From contig JBCAXA010000002.1 of the NCBI GenBank assembly GCA_038534295.1, forward strand, positions 558,001 to 622,000: a stretch of 64,000 bases of DNA, in the 5' to 3' direction. Positions within the stretch are counted from its first letter, which is position 1. Every line of letters starts with the position of its first letter. Under the pieces are notes generated by a model. The model made no database searches and had not been told where the DNA came from. It saw nothing but the letters and a program-made list of their open reading frames with translations. This document shows positions 8,268 through 17,171 of this stretch, piece by piece. This DNA is from JBCAXA01 sp038534295. Its GTDB lineage: Bacteria > Pseudomonadota > Gammaproteobacteria > Steroidobacterales > Woeseiaceae. A program made the position numbers and the translations under genes.

Positions 8268-9719
8268 TCAGGCGGGCGTGCCGGACGCCTGGCGCTGGCG
8301 CGCGAACGTGAGTCGTGGCTCGGTGCCGAACAGCCAACGACTCGCCGCAATGGCCACGCCGACACAGCTAACGAGCGTTACAAACATCAGGTGAATGTAG
8401 TGCACCGGTGTCCAAACGAATGTAAAGAACCCATACAGCAGTACGCCAAACACAACCGCTAGGATCGCTGCGCGATAGTCGACATCGTTGAACAGCAAGC
8501 CGACTATGAAGGCCGACAGGATCGGCATGCTGAGCAGTCCGTACAGTTGCTGGATGAGATTGATGATGCTGTCCGCCGTCGCGTAAACCGGCACCAGCGC
8601 CAAACCGACGAGGACGATGATCGAGGTAATGATCGCGTTCAACCGTGGCACGTTCGGCTCGCCACCCACATACTTCTCATGCAAATCGCAAACGTACAGT
8701 GCGGTGGAAGCGTTCAAGACGGAATTCACGCTCGTCAATACGGCGGCCGCGATCGCAGCCGCAAAAGCACCGGACAACCATGTCGGCAAGACATCGGCTA
8801 CGATACGGCCGTAGGCGGCGTCGCCGATGTCGCCATAGAGCTTGTACGAGACGATACCCGGCAAGACGATCATCGGCGGCACGATCATGAAGCGAATCAG
8901 TGCTGCGACGTACACGCCTTTTTGCCCTTCCTTGACGGTTGGTGAGGCCATCGCGCGCTGTGTAATGGTTTGATTGGTACTCCAGTAAAAAATCTGGATA
9001 AACACCATACCGGTCAGCAGCGTGTGCCACGGGATCGGGCTATCTGAGGCGCCAATCAGCGTCAGCCGTTCAGCGGGTATGCCGCTGAAGTCAAAATCGA
9101 TGGCTGACAGCGCAAGAAAAACCACCACCAAGCCGAGGCTGAGCAGCAGTATGCCGCTGTAGGCGTCGGAAACCGCAACGGCGCGCAGGCCACCGAAAAC
9201 GGCGTAGGCGGCACCAACGACGGCGAAGGCGACCGCGATAAGCAATATCGGTGCGTCTAGCCCGAACATGCTCTTCATGAACAGCGAGCCGGTGTACAGC
9301 ATTGACGGTATGAAAATGAACACGTTGCCGAGCAGGAACAAAATGCCGATCAGTGCCCGAATGTGGTGGTTGTTGTAGCGCTTCTCGAGCAGCTCGGTCG
9401 TCGTTGTGCAGCGGTAGCGGTAGTAAACCGGCAGAAACACCTTCGCGAGAATCAGTAGACCGACGACGGCCGAGAATTCCCACCACGCCAACAACGCCAT
9501 CTGGTTGCCGTTCATGCCGACCAGCTGGTCGGTGCTGAGATTGGTGAGGGTGATCGAGCCTGCGACGAAGAACCACGAAAGCCCGCCGCCGGCCAAGAAT
9601 ACTTCTCGGTTGGCCGCTTCTGTCGTGGCCGCTGATCGTGTGGCCCCGCGACACTTCAGGTAAGTCAGAAAGGCGATTAGGGCGGTAATGCCAAAAAAGA
9701 TCAGCGTTTGGGCAGTCAT
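8268..9719 (-). CDS. Sodium:solute symporter (SSS family), probably galactose/galactoside
   Basis: Inner-membrane Na+-coupled transporter of 483 residues with about 13-14 hydrophobic helices. It resembles SGLT-type sugar symporters (FLAGGGLSWFFVAGS and TNLSTDQLVGMNG in the first helices). The ATG at 9719 overlaps the TGA of the GH42 gene (ATGA), so translation of the two is coupled. The frame stays open to 9803 inside the GH42 gene, but homology starts at MTAQTL. Given its partner, the likely substrate is galactose or a small galactoside. Both hydrolases of the island lack signal peptides, so uptake of intact disaccharide is plausible. Confidence 0.9.
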   Translation of the reverse strand: MTAQTLIFFGITALIAFLTYLKCRGATRSAATTEAANREVFLAGGGLSWFFVAGSITLTNLSTDQLVGMNGNQMALLAWWEFSAVVGLLILAKVFLPVYYRYRCTTTTELLEKRYNNHHIRALIGILFLLGNVFIFIPSMLYTGSLFMKSMFGLDAPILLIAVAFAVVGAAYAVFGGLRAVAVSDAYSGILLLSLGLVVVFLALSAIDFDFSGIPAERLTLIGASDSPIPWHTLLTGMVFIQIFYWSTNQTITQRAMASPTVKEGQKGVYVAALIRFMIVPPMIVLPGIVSYKLYGDIGDAAYGRIVADVLPTWLSGAFAAAIAAAVLTSVNSVLNASTALYVCDLHEKYVGGEPNVPRLNAIITSIIVLVGLALVPVYATADSIINLIQQLYGLLSMPILSAFIVGLLFNDVDYRAAILAVVFGVLLYGFFTFVWTPVHYIHLMFVTLVSCVGVAIAASRWLFGTEPRLTFARQRQASGTPA

Positions 9720-11710
9720 TGTTTTTCTCTCTGTTGAGCCACGCTTGGCCCTTGCTCGCGCCAAACCGCAACGTCGCGCGGTGCCAGTGTGTGTTCGCCG
9801 CACAGCAGCTCGGTATCGGACTCGAGCGGCAACGTCAGCGGTCGGTCGCCGAAGTTAAAAGCGAAGGTCAGTTCGCCGCGACGGCGCAAACGCAGATCCT
9901 CGGCAAGCAAATGCGTGTCTACGCCAAGTTCACCGCAAAGATCGTGGTACAGGCGTACGAGAAAGCGGTGCTCGCAAAGGGTCGTGAGGTACAGCGCTGC
10001 GCCGTTGCGAACGACGGCTGCGTCACCGTCGTCGTAGCGTGCCAGAACAAATTCGCCGTCAACGTCGACTCGATCGCGCCATAGCGAGCCGAGAAACGTC
10101 GTACCGTGCCATTCGAATGCGAACGAGCTTTCAGGCCGCAACGTGTCGACCTCGACGACCGTCAGATCGAGCCATTGAGCGAGCGGTCCCGGCGGCAAAT
10201 GATCGGGTATGCGGAACTCGGCCGTTTTGGATCCGGTTCGCGGACCGAATACAAAGACCGCGCCACACGCGCGAGCACGCGCAACGAAGGCTTCGGAGAG
10301 CACCGCTAAACACGGTGCTACGACAAGCGCATAGCCATCGAGGTCGGCATCGCGATCGATGACATCGACGTCGAGTCCGAGCGAGCGAAGTGCGCGGTAG
10401 TGCTCGAACTGCGCGGTGTAGACGTCGTAGTCCGCGGACTGACGCTCGATCTCAGTGACCCAGTCCGAAATCGGATCGGTGACGATGGCGACGCGGGCGC
10501 GGGCAGTGGATTGGTTGGTTACATCGAGGGCAGTGATTTCGTTGATGCACCGCGCTATCTCATCCCAACGTTGGGCAGGAGCGCCGTCCGGGCGACGCAG
10601 ACCGGCGTGCATTTGTTCCTGAGCAAACGGCGCTTGGCGCCAACGAAAATAGCTGACGCACTCGGCGCCGTGGGCGAACGCTTCATACGTCCACAGGCGC
10701 ACGGCCCCCGGTGCCGGCGCCGGATTGGCCGATGCCCAGTTCACAGGGCCTGGCTGTTGCTCCATGATCCAGAACGGCCCATCGCCGAGCCCGCGCGTCT
10801 GATCGAGGATGAATGCGGTCAGGTCCGGATGACCGGTACGTTGATAGCGTTGAAAAGTCTCGATCGGTAGGCGGTCGTGCAGCAATTCGTCCAAGCGACC
10901 GAGTGGGTAACTGTCGTAACTCGGGAAATCGAGCGGTGCGGCCAACGCTTGGTTGTCGACCGCCGTGTCGCTCATCGGAATGAAATTGTGGGTGACGAAC
11001 TGCTCGTTTGATCGTTCGCGCAGCGCCGCGACCGTTTCGCGATGAAAGTCGACGACCTGATCAGACGCGAAGCGCCGAAACGCCAGTTGGTGGGCCGGAT
11101 TGGTCTCGGTTACCGCCCCGTATGGAGACTCGATTTCAGCGAAGCTCGCGTACTCCATTGACCAGAACACGTTGCCCCACGCCTGATTGAGCCGGTCGAT
11201 CGAGCCATAGCGGCGCCGGCACCAGTCGCGAAAAGCGGCGACGGCGTCCGGCGATACGCTCAGCGTCGTGTCGTGACAGCCGATCTCGTTATCGGTCTGC
11301 CAGCCAATGATTTCCGGGCGATGGCCATACCGCTCCGCCAATAGCGACGTGATGCGCTCGCATTCGCGACGGTAGTCGGCGCTGGAAAAATCGTAGTGAC
11401 GTCGAGAACCGAAGCCGCGGGTTCGGCCGGTCTTCGGATCGGCCGGCAAGATCGACGGAAATGTGTCGATCAACCATTTTGGTGGCGTGGCGGTCGGCGT
11501 GCACATAACGATGCTGAGACCGGCGCCGGCCAACGTGGAAATGGCTTTGTCCAGCCAATCGAACGCGAATTCCCCGGGGCTCGGTTCGAGGCGGGACCAG
11601 GCAAACTCACCGATTCGTACAACGCGAAGACCGAGTGCCGCCATCGCCTGCGCGTCCGGTTCCCACAGGTGCTCCGGCCAATGCTCCGGGTAGTAGCAGA
11701 CACCAAAAAT
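9716..11710 (-). CDS. Beta-galactosidase, glycoside hydrolase family 42
   Basis: Cytoplasmic GH42 enzyme cleaving terminal beta-galactose. The acid/base Glu is in WQTDNEIG, and the nucleophile Glu is in the FRWRQAPFAQEQMHAG region. The GH42 start signature GVCYYPEHWPE, essential in the family, lies upstream of the first in-frame ATG (base 11644), in the same frame. Between that signature and an in-frame TAA at 11729-11731 there is no ATG, GTG or TTG. The best initiation candidate is ATT at 11710, placed 9 bases after a GGGGGG run. An AUU start is rare, as in infC. Otherwise the N-terminus is damaged. It is the first gene of the pair with the symporter and is divergent from the TonB receptor. 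Confidence 0.9.
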   Translation of the reverse strand: MFGVCYYPEHWPEHLWEPDAQAMAALGLRVVRIGEFAWSRLEPSPGEFAFDWLDKAISTLAGAGLSIVMCTPTATPPKWLIDTFPSILPADPKTGRTRGFGSRRHYDFSSADYRRECERITSLLAERYGHRPEIIGWQTDNEIGCHDTTLSVSPDAVAAFRDWCRRRYGSIDRLNQAWGNVFWSMEYASFAEIESPYGAVTETNPAHQLAFRRFASDQVVDFHRETVAALRERSNEQFVTHNFIPMSDTAVDNQALAAPLDFPSYDSYPLGRLDELLHDRLPIETFQRYQRTGHPDLTAFILDQTRGLGDGPFWIMEQQPGPVNWASANPAPAPGAVRLWTYEAFAHGAECVSYFRWRQAPFAQEQMHAGLRRPDGAPAQRWDEIARCINEITALDVTNQSTARARVAIVTDPISDWVTEIERQSADYDVYTAQFEHYRALRSLGLDVDVIDRDADLDGYALVVAPCLAVLSEAFVARARACGAVFVFGPRTGSKTAEFRIPDHLPPGPLAQWLDLTVVEVDTLRPESSFAFEWHGTTFLGSLWRDRVDVDGEFVLARYDDGDAAVVRNGAALYLTTLCEHRFLVRLYHDLCGELGVDTHLLAEDLRLRRRGELTFAFNFGDRPLTLPLESDTELLCGEHTLAPRDVAVWREQGPSVAQQREKQ

Positions 11711-11814
11711 TGTTGGTTTCCCCCCAAGTTAGCGTCGCAATATCGAGCCGATTCGATACCGAATCACGACGCGCATCGCGGCAACAATAACGCAGAAATT
11801 GCCGCTAGATTAGA

Positions 11815-11846
11815 TGTTTACTATTTATATGATATATACTAGGATT
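11815..11846. promoter_or_regulatory. AT-rich promoter/operator region between GH42 and TonB receptor
   Basis: The 208-base divergent gap between the GH42 gene and the receptor gene contains one AT-rich patch (ATTTATATGATATATACT). It includes a -10-like TATACT reading toward the receptor, about 75 bases before its start, and an 11-base palindrome TATATGATATA. Similar AT-rich patches, with the words ATTTAT and ATATA, precede dgoD and lie beside the GntR gene. This suggests a shared operator, but the match is loose. No convincing -35 hexamer is visible. Confidence 0.3.
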
Positions 11847-11918
11847 CAGTGGCGCACGGTACTTTTTAGTGCTTAACGCGCAGACGTCGCTTACAAAAAC
11901 GTCCCGGGGGGGATCTCA

Positions 11919-14708
11919 ATGAAAGTTCGCCATCGTACGGGTGAGGTCTATCGTAAGACTGCCCTGGCTACGGCTATATCCAGTGCGCTTTCGATGGGCG
12001 CTGCATCTACCGCGCATGCTCAGCAGGCGCCGATCGAAGAAATTGTCACCGTTGGTATCCGCGGCAGTCTGACTCGCGCCATGGACATCAAACGCAACGC
12101 CACCGGCGTTGTGGACTCAATCTCAGCGGAGGACATCGGCAAGTTTCCCGATTTGAACGTCGCTGAGTCGCTGCAGAGGATCACCGGCGTGTCGATCGAT
12201 CGAAGCGGCGGGGAAGGCCAGCAGGTCACCGTCCGCGGTCTCGGTCCGCAGTTCAACACCGTGCTCGTCAATGGCCGGCAGATCGCGACCGATTCGGCCG
12301 GACGCGAGTTCAATTTTGACGTTTTGTCCGCCGATCTGATCACCGGCGCCGATGTCTACAAGAGTTCGCGCACCTATCTGCAGGAAGGCGGCATTGGCGC
12401 GACCATCGACGTCAAGACCGCGCAACCGTTCGACAACCCCGGCTTGCAACTCGCGTTCTCCGCGAAAGGCATGTACGAGACGCTGTCCGAAAATACCGCA
12501 CCGTCAGCGGCATTTTTGATCAGCAACACGTTCAACGACGATCAATTTGGCGTGTTGCTGTCGGTCAGTCATCAGGAACGCGACGTCCAGATCAATCGAA
12601 TCGAGACTGCCGGCTGGCGTCCGGGCCAGACGATCTCGAACCGCAACGATGGCGTGCTGTTCACCAATGTTTTTATTCCCCGCAACTGGGACCAGATCGT
12701 CGACAACCAGGAACGTGAGCGGACCAATGCCAACCTGGTGCTGCAGTTCGCGCCGTCCGACGAAATCACCGTTTCGCTCGACGGCTACGTCAGCGAATTT
12801 GAAGTCGATTCTCTGGTAACGGATTTGGCCTCTTGGTTCGAACCCGATCGCGTCGGCAGCGGTGTTGTCGATCCGGCCACGAACACGCTGGTCAGCTTTA
12901 CGCAAGAGATCAACCTTCACCAAGGCTCTGGTGATCCGGCGACGGACTTCGTGTCCAACACGCGCAATTCGCGCGATGTGTCGATGTCGGGCGTGGGTAT
13001 CAACGTCGACTGGCAGATCAACGATCAGCTGACCGCAACCTTCGATGCGCATACGTCACAGGCCGAAAACGATCGCGCCGGCAACGATCGCTTCAACGTG
13101 GTCGGAATCATCAATAACTACGCCTTCGACGGCACCGGTGGGATTCCAACGGTCGTTCACGACGGTTTCGGCGGTGGCGCTTTGCCCGACGAGAGCTTGA
13201 CCCGACTGCACTACAACGAGCAGGGCAATCGCTTTTCTGATGAAGACGAAATCAGCGAGTTCAAAGCTGACTTCGTCTTTGAGCCGGACGCCGAGGTGTT
13301 TGGCGAAATGCGCTTTGGCGCGTATTTCCAGCAGCGCGAGAAAAAGAGCTTCCAGATCTTCGCATCACAGTGCGCGTTCTGTGGCTACGGTACACCGGCA
13401 CCCAACGACACGATCGGTTTGCGGCCGTTCACCGCGCAGAACTTCTTCTCCGGCCTGATCGATACGTTCTACACCTACGACGGCGATGCGTACGTGCAGT
13501 TCCTCGCGGACTCGGGTAACCCGATCGAGCCGACGCTGCAAAACAACCGCTACCAGGTCAATGAAGACATTACGTCGCTGTACATGGACTTCACGTTTGA
13601 TTTCGACATCGGCGATATGCCGCTGACGGTAGATATCGGCGCGCGCTACGCACAGACCGACATCGATGTCGATGCCGTACAGAGTTTCATTACTGACGTC
13701 GTGCCGACCACCGACCTCACGCTGTTCCGCAACGTGCTTGGCCCGGCGACCGACATCAACGAGGGCGATAGCTACGCCAACCTGCTGCCGAGTTTTTCGG
13801 CCAAGCTCGATATCACCGACGACATGGTGTTGCGGTTCCTCGCTTACGATTCACTCACTCGACCGACCATGTCGCAGCTCTCTCCAGCGACCGTATTCGC
13901 GGAACCGCGGCGTCAAAACCTCGCCGCGAGCGGCGGTAACCCGAGCCTCGAACCGTTCCGTTCGGAGAATTGGGACATCTCCTTCGAGTGGTATTACGGT
14001 GACTCCAGCGTCGCGTCATTCGCGGTCTTCAACAAAGAAGTGGACGACTTCATCACGACGTTGACCGGCGCGGAGACCTTTACGTTGAGCGATCGCAGTG
14101 CGGCAGACGGCTTCCGCTGCAGCACTGCTAACGAGCCAAACTGTGCGCCCGGTGTCGTTCTCGATCCGAACAACCCGACGCTCGATGTCGTGGCGACCAC
14201 AGAGGAGCTGAACGGCGAGACCGAGGTTTATACGGTGGCCCGCCCGCGTAACGGTGAAGAGGCGCGTATCACCGGTTTCGAGATTGCGCTGCAGCACATC
14301 TTCGAGAACGGCATCGGCTTCCAGGCCAATGCCACGATCGTCGACAGCGACGTAAGCCTGGGCGCCGACACCACCGAACGCTTTGCGCTCGAGGGGCTCG
14401 GCGATTCGCAAAACCTCGTCGTGTTTTATGAGAACGACCGTTGGCAGGCGCGGGTCGCTTTCAACAATCGTGAAAGCTTCCTGCGGCTCATCGACAACGG
14501 CTTCAATGGCGAGCCGGTCAACACCGACACGTTCGGCCAGTGGGACGTCAGTGCCAGCTACAACGTCAATGAGAACTGGACGGTCTTCTTCGAGGGCATC
14601 AACGTCACGGAGGAAGAACTGGTGCAGACCGGTCGATTCGGTACTCAGATATTCAACATTGAAGACAACGGGTCTCGGTTCGCCATCGGTGTCCGCGGCG
14701 TATTCTAA
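11919..14708 (+). CDS. TonB-dependent outer-membrane receptor (carbohydrate type)
   Basis: A 929-residue active-transport receptor. The signal peptide ends at AHAQ (about residue 35). A TonB-box-like EEIVTVGIRGSL follows, then the plug domain (SAEDIGKFPDLNVAESLQRITGV, VTVRGLGPQ), and then a 22-strand barrel ending in the aromatic residue of FAIGVRGVF. This subgroup, with plug motif VxxxDIGKxPDxNVAExLQRxxGV, is typical of Xanthomonas, Caulobacter and Alteromonas receptors for oligosaccharides. GGGGGGGATCTCA before the ATG gives a strong ribosome site. A clear terminator follows. Context, namely GH42, GH36 and galactose oxidation genes, suggests a galactoside ligand. Confidence 0.95.
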   Translation: MKVRHRTGEVYRKTALATAISSALSMGAASTAHAQQAPIEEIVTVGIRGSLTRAMDIKRNATGVVDSISAEDIGKFPDLNVAESLQRITGVSIDRSGGEGQQVTVRGLGPQFNTVLVNGRQIATDSAGREFNFDVLSADLITGADVYKSSRTYLQEGGIGATIDVKTAQPFDNPGLQLAFSAKGMYETLSENTAPSAAFLISNTFNDDQFGVLLSVSHQERDVQINRIETAGWRPGQTISNRNDGVLFTNVFIPRNWDQIVDNQERERTNANLVLQFAPSDEITVSLDGYVSEFEVDSLVTDLASWFEPDRVGSGVVDPATNTLVSFTQEINLHQGSGDPATDFVSNTRNSRDVSMSGVGINVDWQINDQLTATFDAHTSQAENDRAGNDRFNVVGIINNYAFDGTGGIPTVVHDGFGGGALPDESLTRLHYNEQGNRFSDEDEISEFKADFVFEPDAEVFGEMRFGAYFQQREKKSFQIFASQCAFCGYGTPAPNDTIGLRPFTAQNFFSGLIDTFYTYDGDAYVQFLADSGNPIEPTLQNNRYQVNEDITSLYMDFTFDFDIGDMPLTVDIGARYAQTDIDVDAVQSFITDVVPTTDLTLFRNVLGPATDINEGDSYANLLPSFSAKLDITDDMVLRFLAYDSLTRPTMSQLSPATVFAEPRRQNLAASGGNPSLEPFRSENWDISFEWYYGDSSVASFAVFNKEVDDFITTLTGAETFTLSDRSAADGFRCSTANEPNCAPGVVLDPNNPTLDVVATTEELNGETEVYTVARPRNGEEARITGFEIALQHIFENGIGFQANATIVDSDVSLGADTTERFALEGLGDSQNLVVFYENDRWQARVAFNNRESFLRLIDNGFNGEPVNTDTFGQWDVSASYNVNENWTVFFEGINVTEEELVQTGRFGTQIFNIEDNGSRFAIGVRGVF

Positions 14709-14774
14709 TTACGACAAAATCGATGCAACCGCCGGCCGGCTGAAATCCCCCGTTGGCTGGACCGTGCAAAATAG

Positions 14775-14809
14775 CCGACCTGCGATATCATGTCGCAGGT
14801 CGGTTTTTT
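14775..14809 (+). terminator. Rho-independent terminator after the TonB receptor
   Basis: A perfect 11-base-pair stem (CCGACCTGCGA with TCGCAGGTCGG), a 7-base loop and a run of six T. It lies between the receptor stop and the halogenase-like gene, so the latter needs its own promoter or read-through. Confidence 0.95.
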
Positions 14810-14842
14810 CTATCGCAGCGTTCGGGTGGGGGCTCGTAGCGA

Positions 14843-16363
14843 ATGCATGCATCCATTGATCATGTTGTCATTGTCGGCGGCGGTACCGCCGGGTGGCTGA
14901 CGGCGTGCGTGATTGCCGCGCATCACCACAGTGCCGATGGCGGCGTTCGGGTTTCTTTGATCGAGTCGTCGACCATCCCGACCATTGGCGTTGGCGAGGG
15001 TACGTGGCCGACGATGAAAAACACTGTCCAGGCGATCGGCATCAAGGAGTCGGAGCTTTTCCGCCGCTGTCATGCCGCGTTCAAGCAGGGCGGAAAATTC
15101 GTCGAGTGGGTGCACGGCGACGGCGATTTTTATTATCACCCGTTCACCGTGCCGCTAGGCTACGGTCGCCTCGATCTGGCGCCCTACGTCGATGACATTG
15201 CCAACTTTGCGGTCGCCGCCAACTACCAGCAACAGGTGTGCGAGGCGGGACTTGCGCCGCGAACGTTAGCAGACGGCGAGTACCAAGGGCCGTGCAACTA
15301 CGCGTACCACGTCGATGCCGGTGCCCTTGGTGAACTGCTTCGCGACCACGGCATCGCGAATCTCGGTATCGAGCATGTTGTCGATACCGTCACGGACGTT
15401 CGACTGGATGAGCAGGGCAACATAGATCGGCTGCAGCTCGAAGAACGCGGCAAGTATTCTGGCGACCTGTTTGTCGATTGCACTGGCTTTGCGGCCCGGC
15501 TTCTCGGGAAAGCGCAAGGCGTCGCCTTTCGCGATGTCGACGATGTGCTTTTCAACGATCGTGCACTCGCCATGCAGGTGCCATACGCAAGCGCGGATAG
15601 CCCGCTGGCGTGTCACACCGTGGCGACGGCGCAAAACGTCGGTTGGATCTGGGACATCGGCTTGACGCACCGACGCGGCGTTGGCCACGTTTACTCGAGC
15701 GCGTTCATGAACGACGACGAGGCTGAGGCCAACCTGCGGCGGTATCTCGGGCCCGCCGGGAACGGCCTTGACGCGCGGCGAATCAAGTTTCGCTCTGGGC
15801 ATCGCGAGCGTTTCTGGCAAGGCAACTGTGTGGCTGTTGGCTTGTCGGCCGGTTTCGTCGAACCGCTCGAGGCGACAGCGATCATGCTGGTCGAGGTGGC
15901 GGCCCGTTACATTGCCGAGAATTTGCCGCCGACGCGGGAAACGCTGTCGATCACGGCAAAGCGCTTCAATCAGCAGATGCTGTATCGCTGGCGCCGAATC
16001 ATCGATTTTTTGAAGCTGCATTACACGTTGACGCGGCGTTCCGAGCCATACTGGCAGGCGCACGCCGACGCCAAGTCGGTCCCGGACAGTCTGAACGAAG
16101 ACCTGGCGTTGTGGCGTAGTCGTGGCCCGATCAAAGCGGATTTTGATAGCGCGATCGAGCTGTTTCCGGCGGCGAGCTATCAGTACGTCGTTTACGGCAT
16201 GGGCTTCAAGCCGGACTTCGGGCGGGCCCGGCACCTGCATAGGAAGGGGGATCAGGCCGCGCAGATTCGCGCACGTAACGATAAGTTAGCTGAGCAAATG
16301 CTGCGGTCATTGCCACCTCATCGCGAGTACATTAAGCGTTGGCTAGCCAACGCCACACATTGA
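14843..16363 (+). CDS. Tryptophan-halogenase-like FAD-dependent protein
   Basis: Flavoprotein of 506 residues in the tryptophan halogenase family. The FAD-binding GGGTAGW is at residues 12-18, and an SLIES segment ends the first Rossmann unit. The halogenase tunnel motif reads GWIWDIG near residue 268, where true halogenases have WxWxIP; the Pro is replaced by Gly here. The active-site Lys region (GEGTWPTMK) is conserved. Relatives sit beside TonB receptors in sugar-utilisation loci of Xanthomonas, Caulobacter and marine bacteria, where the substrate is unknown. Halogenation of free tryptophan is therefore not implied. SapC follows 8 bases after its stop. Confidence 0.85.
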   Translation: MHASIDHVVIVGGGTAGWLTACVIAAHHHSADGGVRVSLIESSTIPTIGVGEGTWPTMKNTVQAIGIKESELFRRCHAAFKQGGKFVEWVHGDGDFYYHPFTVPLGYGRLDLAPYVDDIANFAVAANYQQQVCEAGLAPRTLADGEYQGPCNYAYHVDAGALGELLRDHGIANLGIEHVVDTVTDVRLDEQGNIDRLQLEERGKYSGDLFVDCTGFAARLLGKAQGVAFRDVDDVLFNDRALAMQVPYASADSPLACHTVATAQNVGWIWDIGLTHRRGVGHVYSSAFMNDDEAEANLRRYLGPAGNGLDARRIKFRSGHRERFWQGNCVAVGLSAGFVEPLEATAIMLVEVAARYIAENLPPTRETLSITAKRFNQQMLYRWRRIIDFLKLHYTLTRRSEPYWQAHADAKSVPDSLNEDLALWRSRGPIKADFDSAIELFPAASYQYVVYGMGFKPDFGRARHLHRKGDQAAQIRARNDKLAEQMLRSLPPHREYIKRWLANATH

Positions 16364-16371
16364 GTGACCCG

Positions 16372-17151
16372 ATGGCGACTAATCTAGAACCACAACCATT
16401 ATCGGCCGATCAGCACGGATCGTTGCGAATTCGCGACGACGCACGCATTGAGTTTGCCGCCCGACAGCATGTTTTGCTGATCAGAGCGACTGAAATCGGT
16501 TTGGCTGCCGCGGCATTCCCGGTGTTTCTGAATCGCCATGGCACCAGCGGTGCATGGCTTTTTTCGGCGATGACGAGCTTTATTCCAGGGTCCAATCTGT
16601 TCGTCCGTGACCAGCAATGGGAGGCGACTTATTTGCCGACGTTTCTGCAGACCTATCCGGTGTTCCTGGTGCCAAGAGAGCCGGGCAGTAACGACCTGGT
16701 GCCAGCTATTTCTGGCGAGGACTCGGCGTTCTCTACCGAGACTGGCACGGCGCTCTACGACAACAACGGTTCACCAAGCCTTGAGCTGACGCAAATCGAA
16801 AAGGCGCTGCGAGCGGATTTCGAGAAAGACAAACAATCGCGCGCGTTCGCCGAAAAACTGGTCGAGTTAGAGTTGCACAAGGCTGTCGATATCGTTGTCA
16901 GTCTCGAGTCCGGACAAACCCAAACGATCCGCGGCCTGCATACGATCGACGAGGAACGGCTGCGGACGCTAGACGACGCCACAACGCTCGACTTGCAACA
17001 GCGTGGCTACCTGATGGCCATTCACGCCATGCTGGTGTCGATGGGGCAGGTCAATGCGCTCGTGCAGCGCCATGCGGCCGCCAGCGACGATCGCATCAAA
17101 AACGTACGCATCGAGTCCGCTCGCGATCCGGGCGCTGCACCGGCGCACTAA
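16372..17151 (+). CDS. SapC family protein
   Basis: A 259-residue protein of the SapC family, named after a Campylobacter S-layer locus but of unknown biochemical function. Recognisable parts are the early LLIRATEIGLAAAAFPVFL, YLPTFLQTYPVFLV in the middle, and the C-terminal MAIHAMLVSMGQV. There is no signal peptide, so it is probably cytoplasmic. I chose ATG 16372; a TTG at 16339 would overlap the halogenase gene. SapC genes recur next to halogenase-like genes and TonB receptors in proteobacterial polysaccharide loci, as here. Confidence 0.85.
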   Translation: MATNLEPQPLSADQHGSLRIRDDARIEFAARQHVLLIRATEIGLAAAAFPVFLNRHGTSGAWLFSAMTSFIPGSNLFVRDQQWEATYLPTFLQTYPVFLVPREPGSNDLVPAISGEDSAFSTETGTALYDNNGSPSLELTQIEKALRADFEKDKQSRAFAEKLVELELHKAVDIVVSLESGQTQTIRGLHTIDEERLRTLDDATTLDLQQRGYLMAIHAMLVSMGQVNALVQRHAAASDDRIKNVRIESARDPGAAPAH

Positions 17152-17171
17152 ACGAACGGCGCGCAGTCGCC

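Noticed and set aside
12020..13052. Long antisense frames inside the TonB receptor gene (up to 182 codons).
   Set aside because: They mirror a clearly conserved receptor on the plus strand and show no family signature of their own.
15266..16240. 324-codon antisense frame within the halogenase-like gene.
   Set aside because: The plus strand carries the full FAD-dependent family pattern; the antisense frame is a by-product of GC-rich codon usage.
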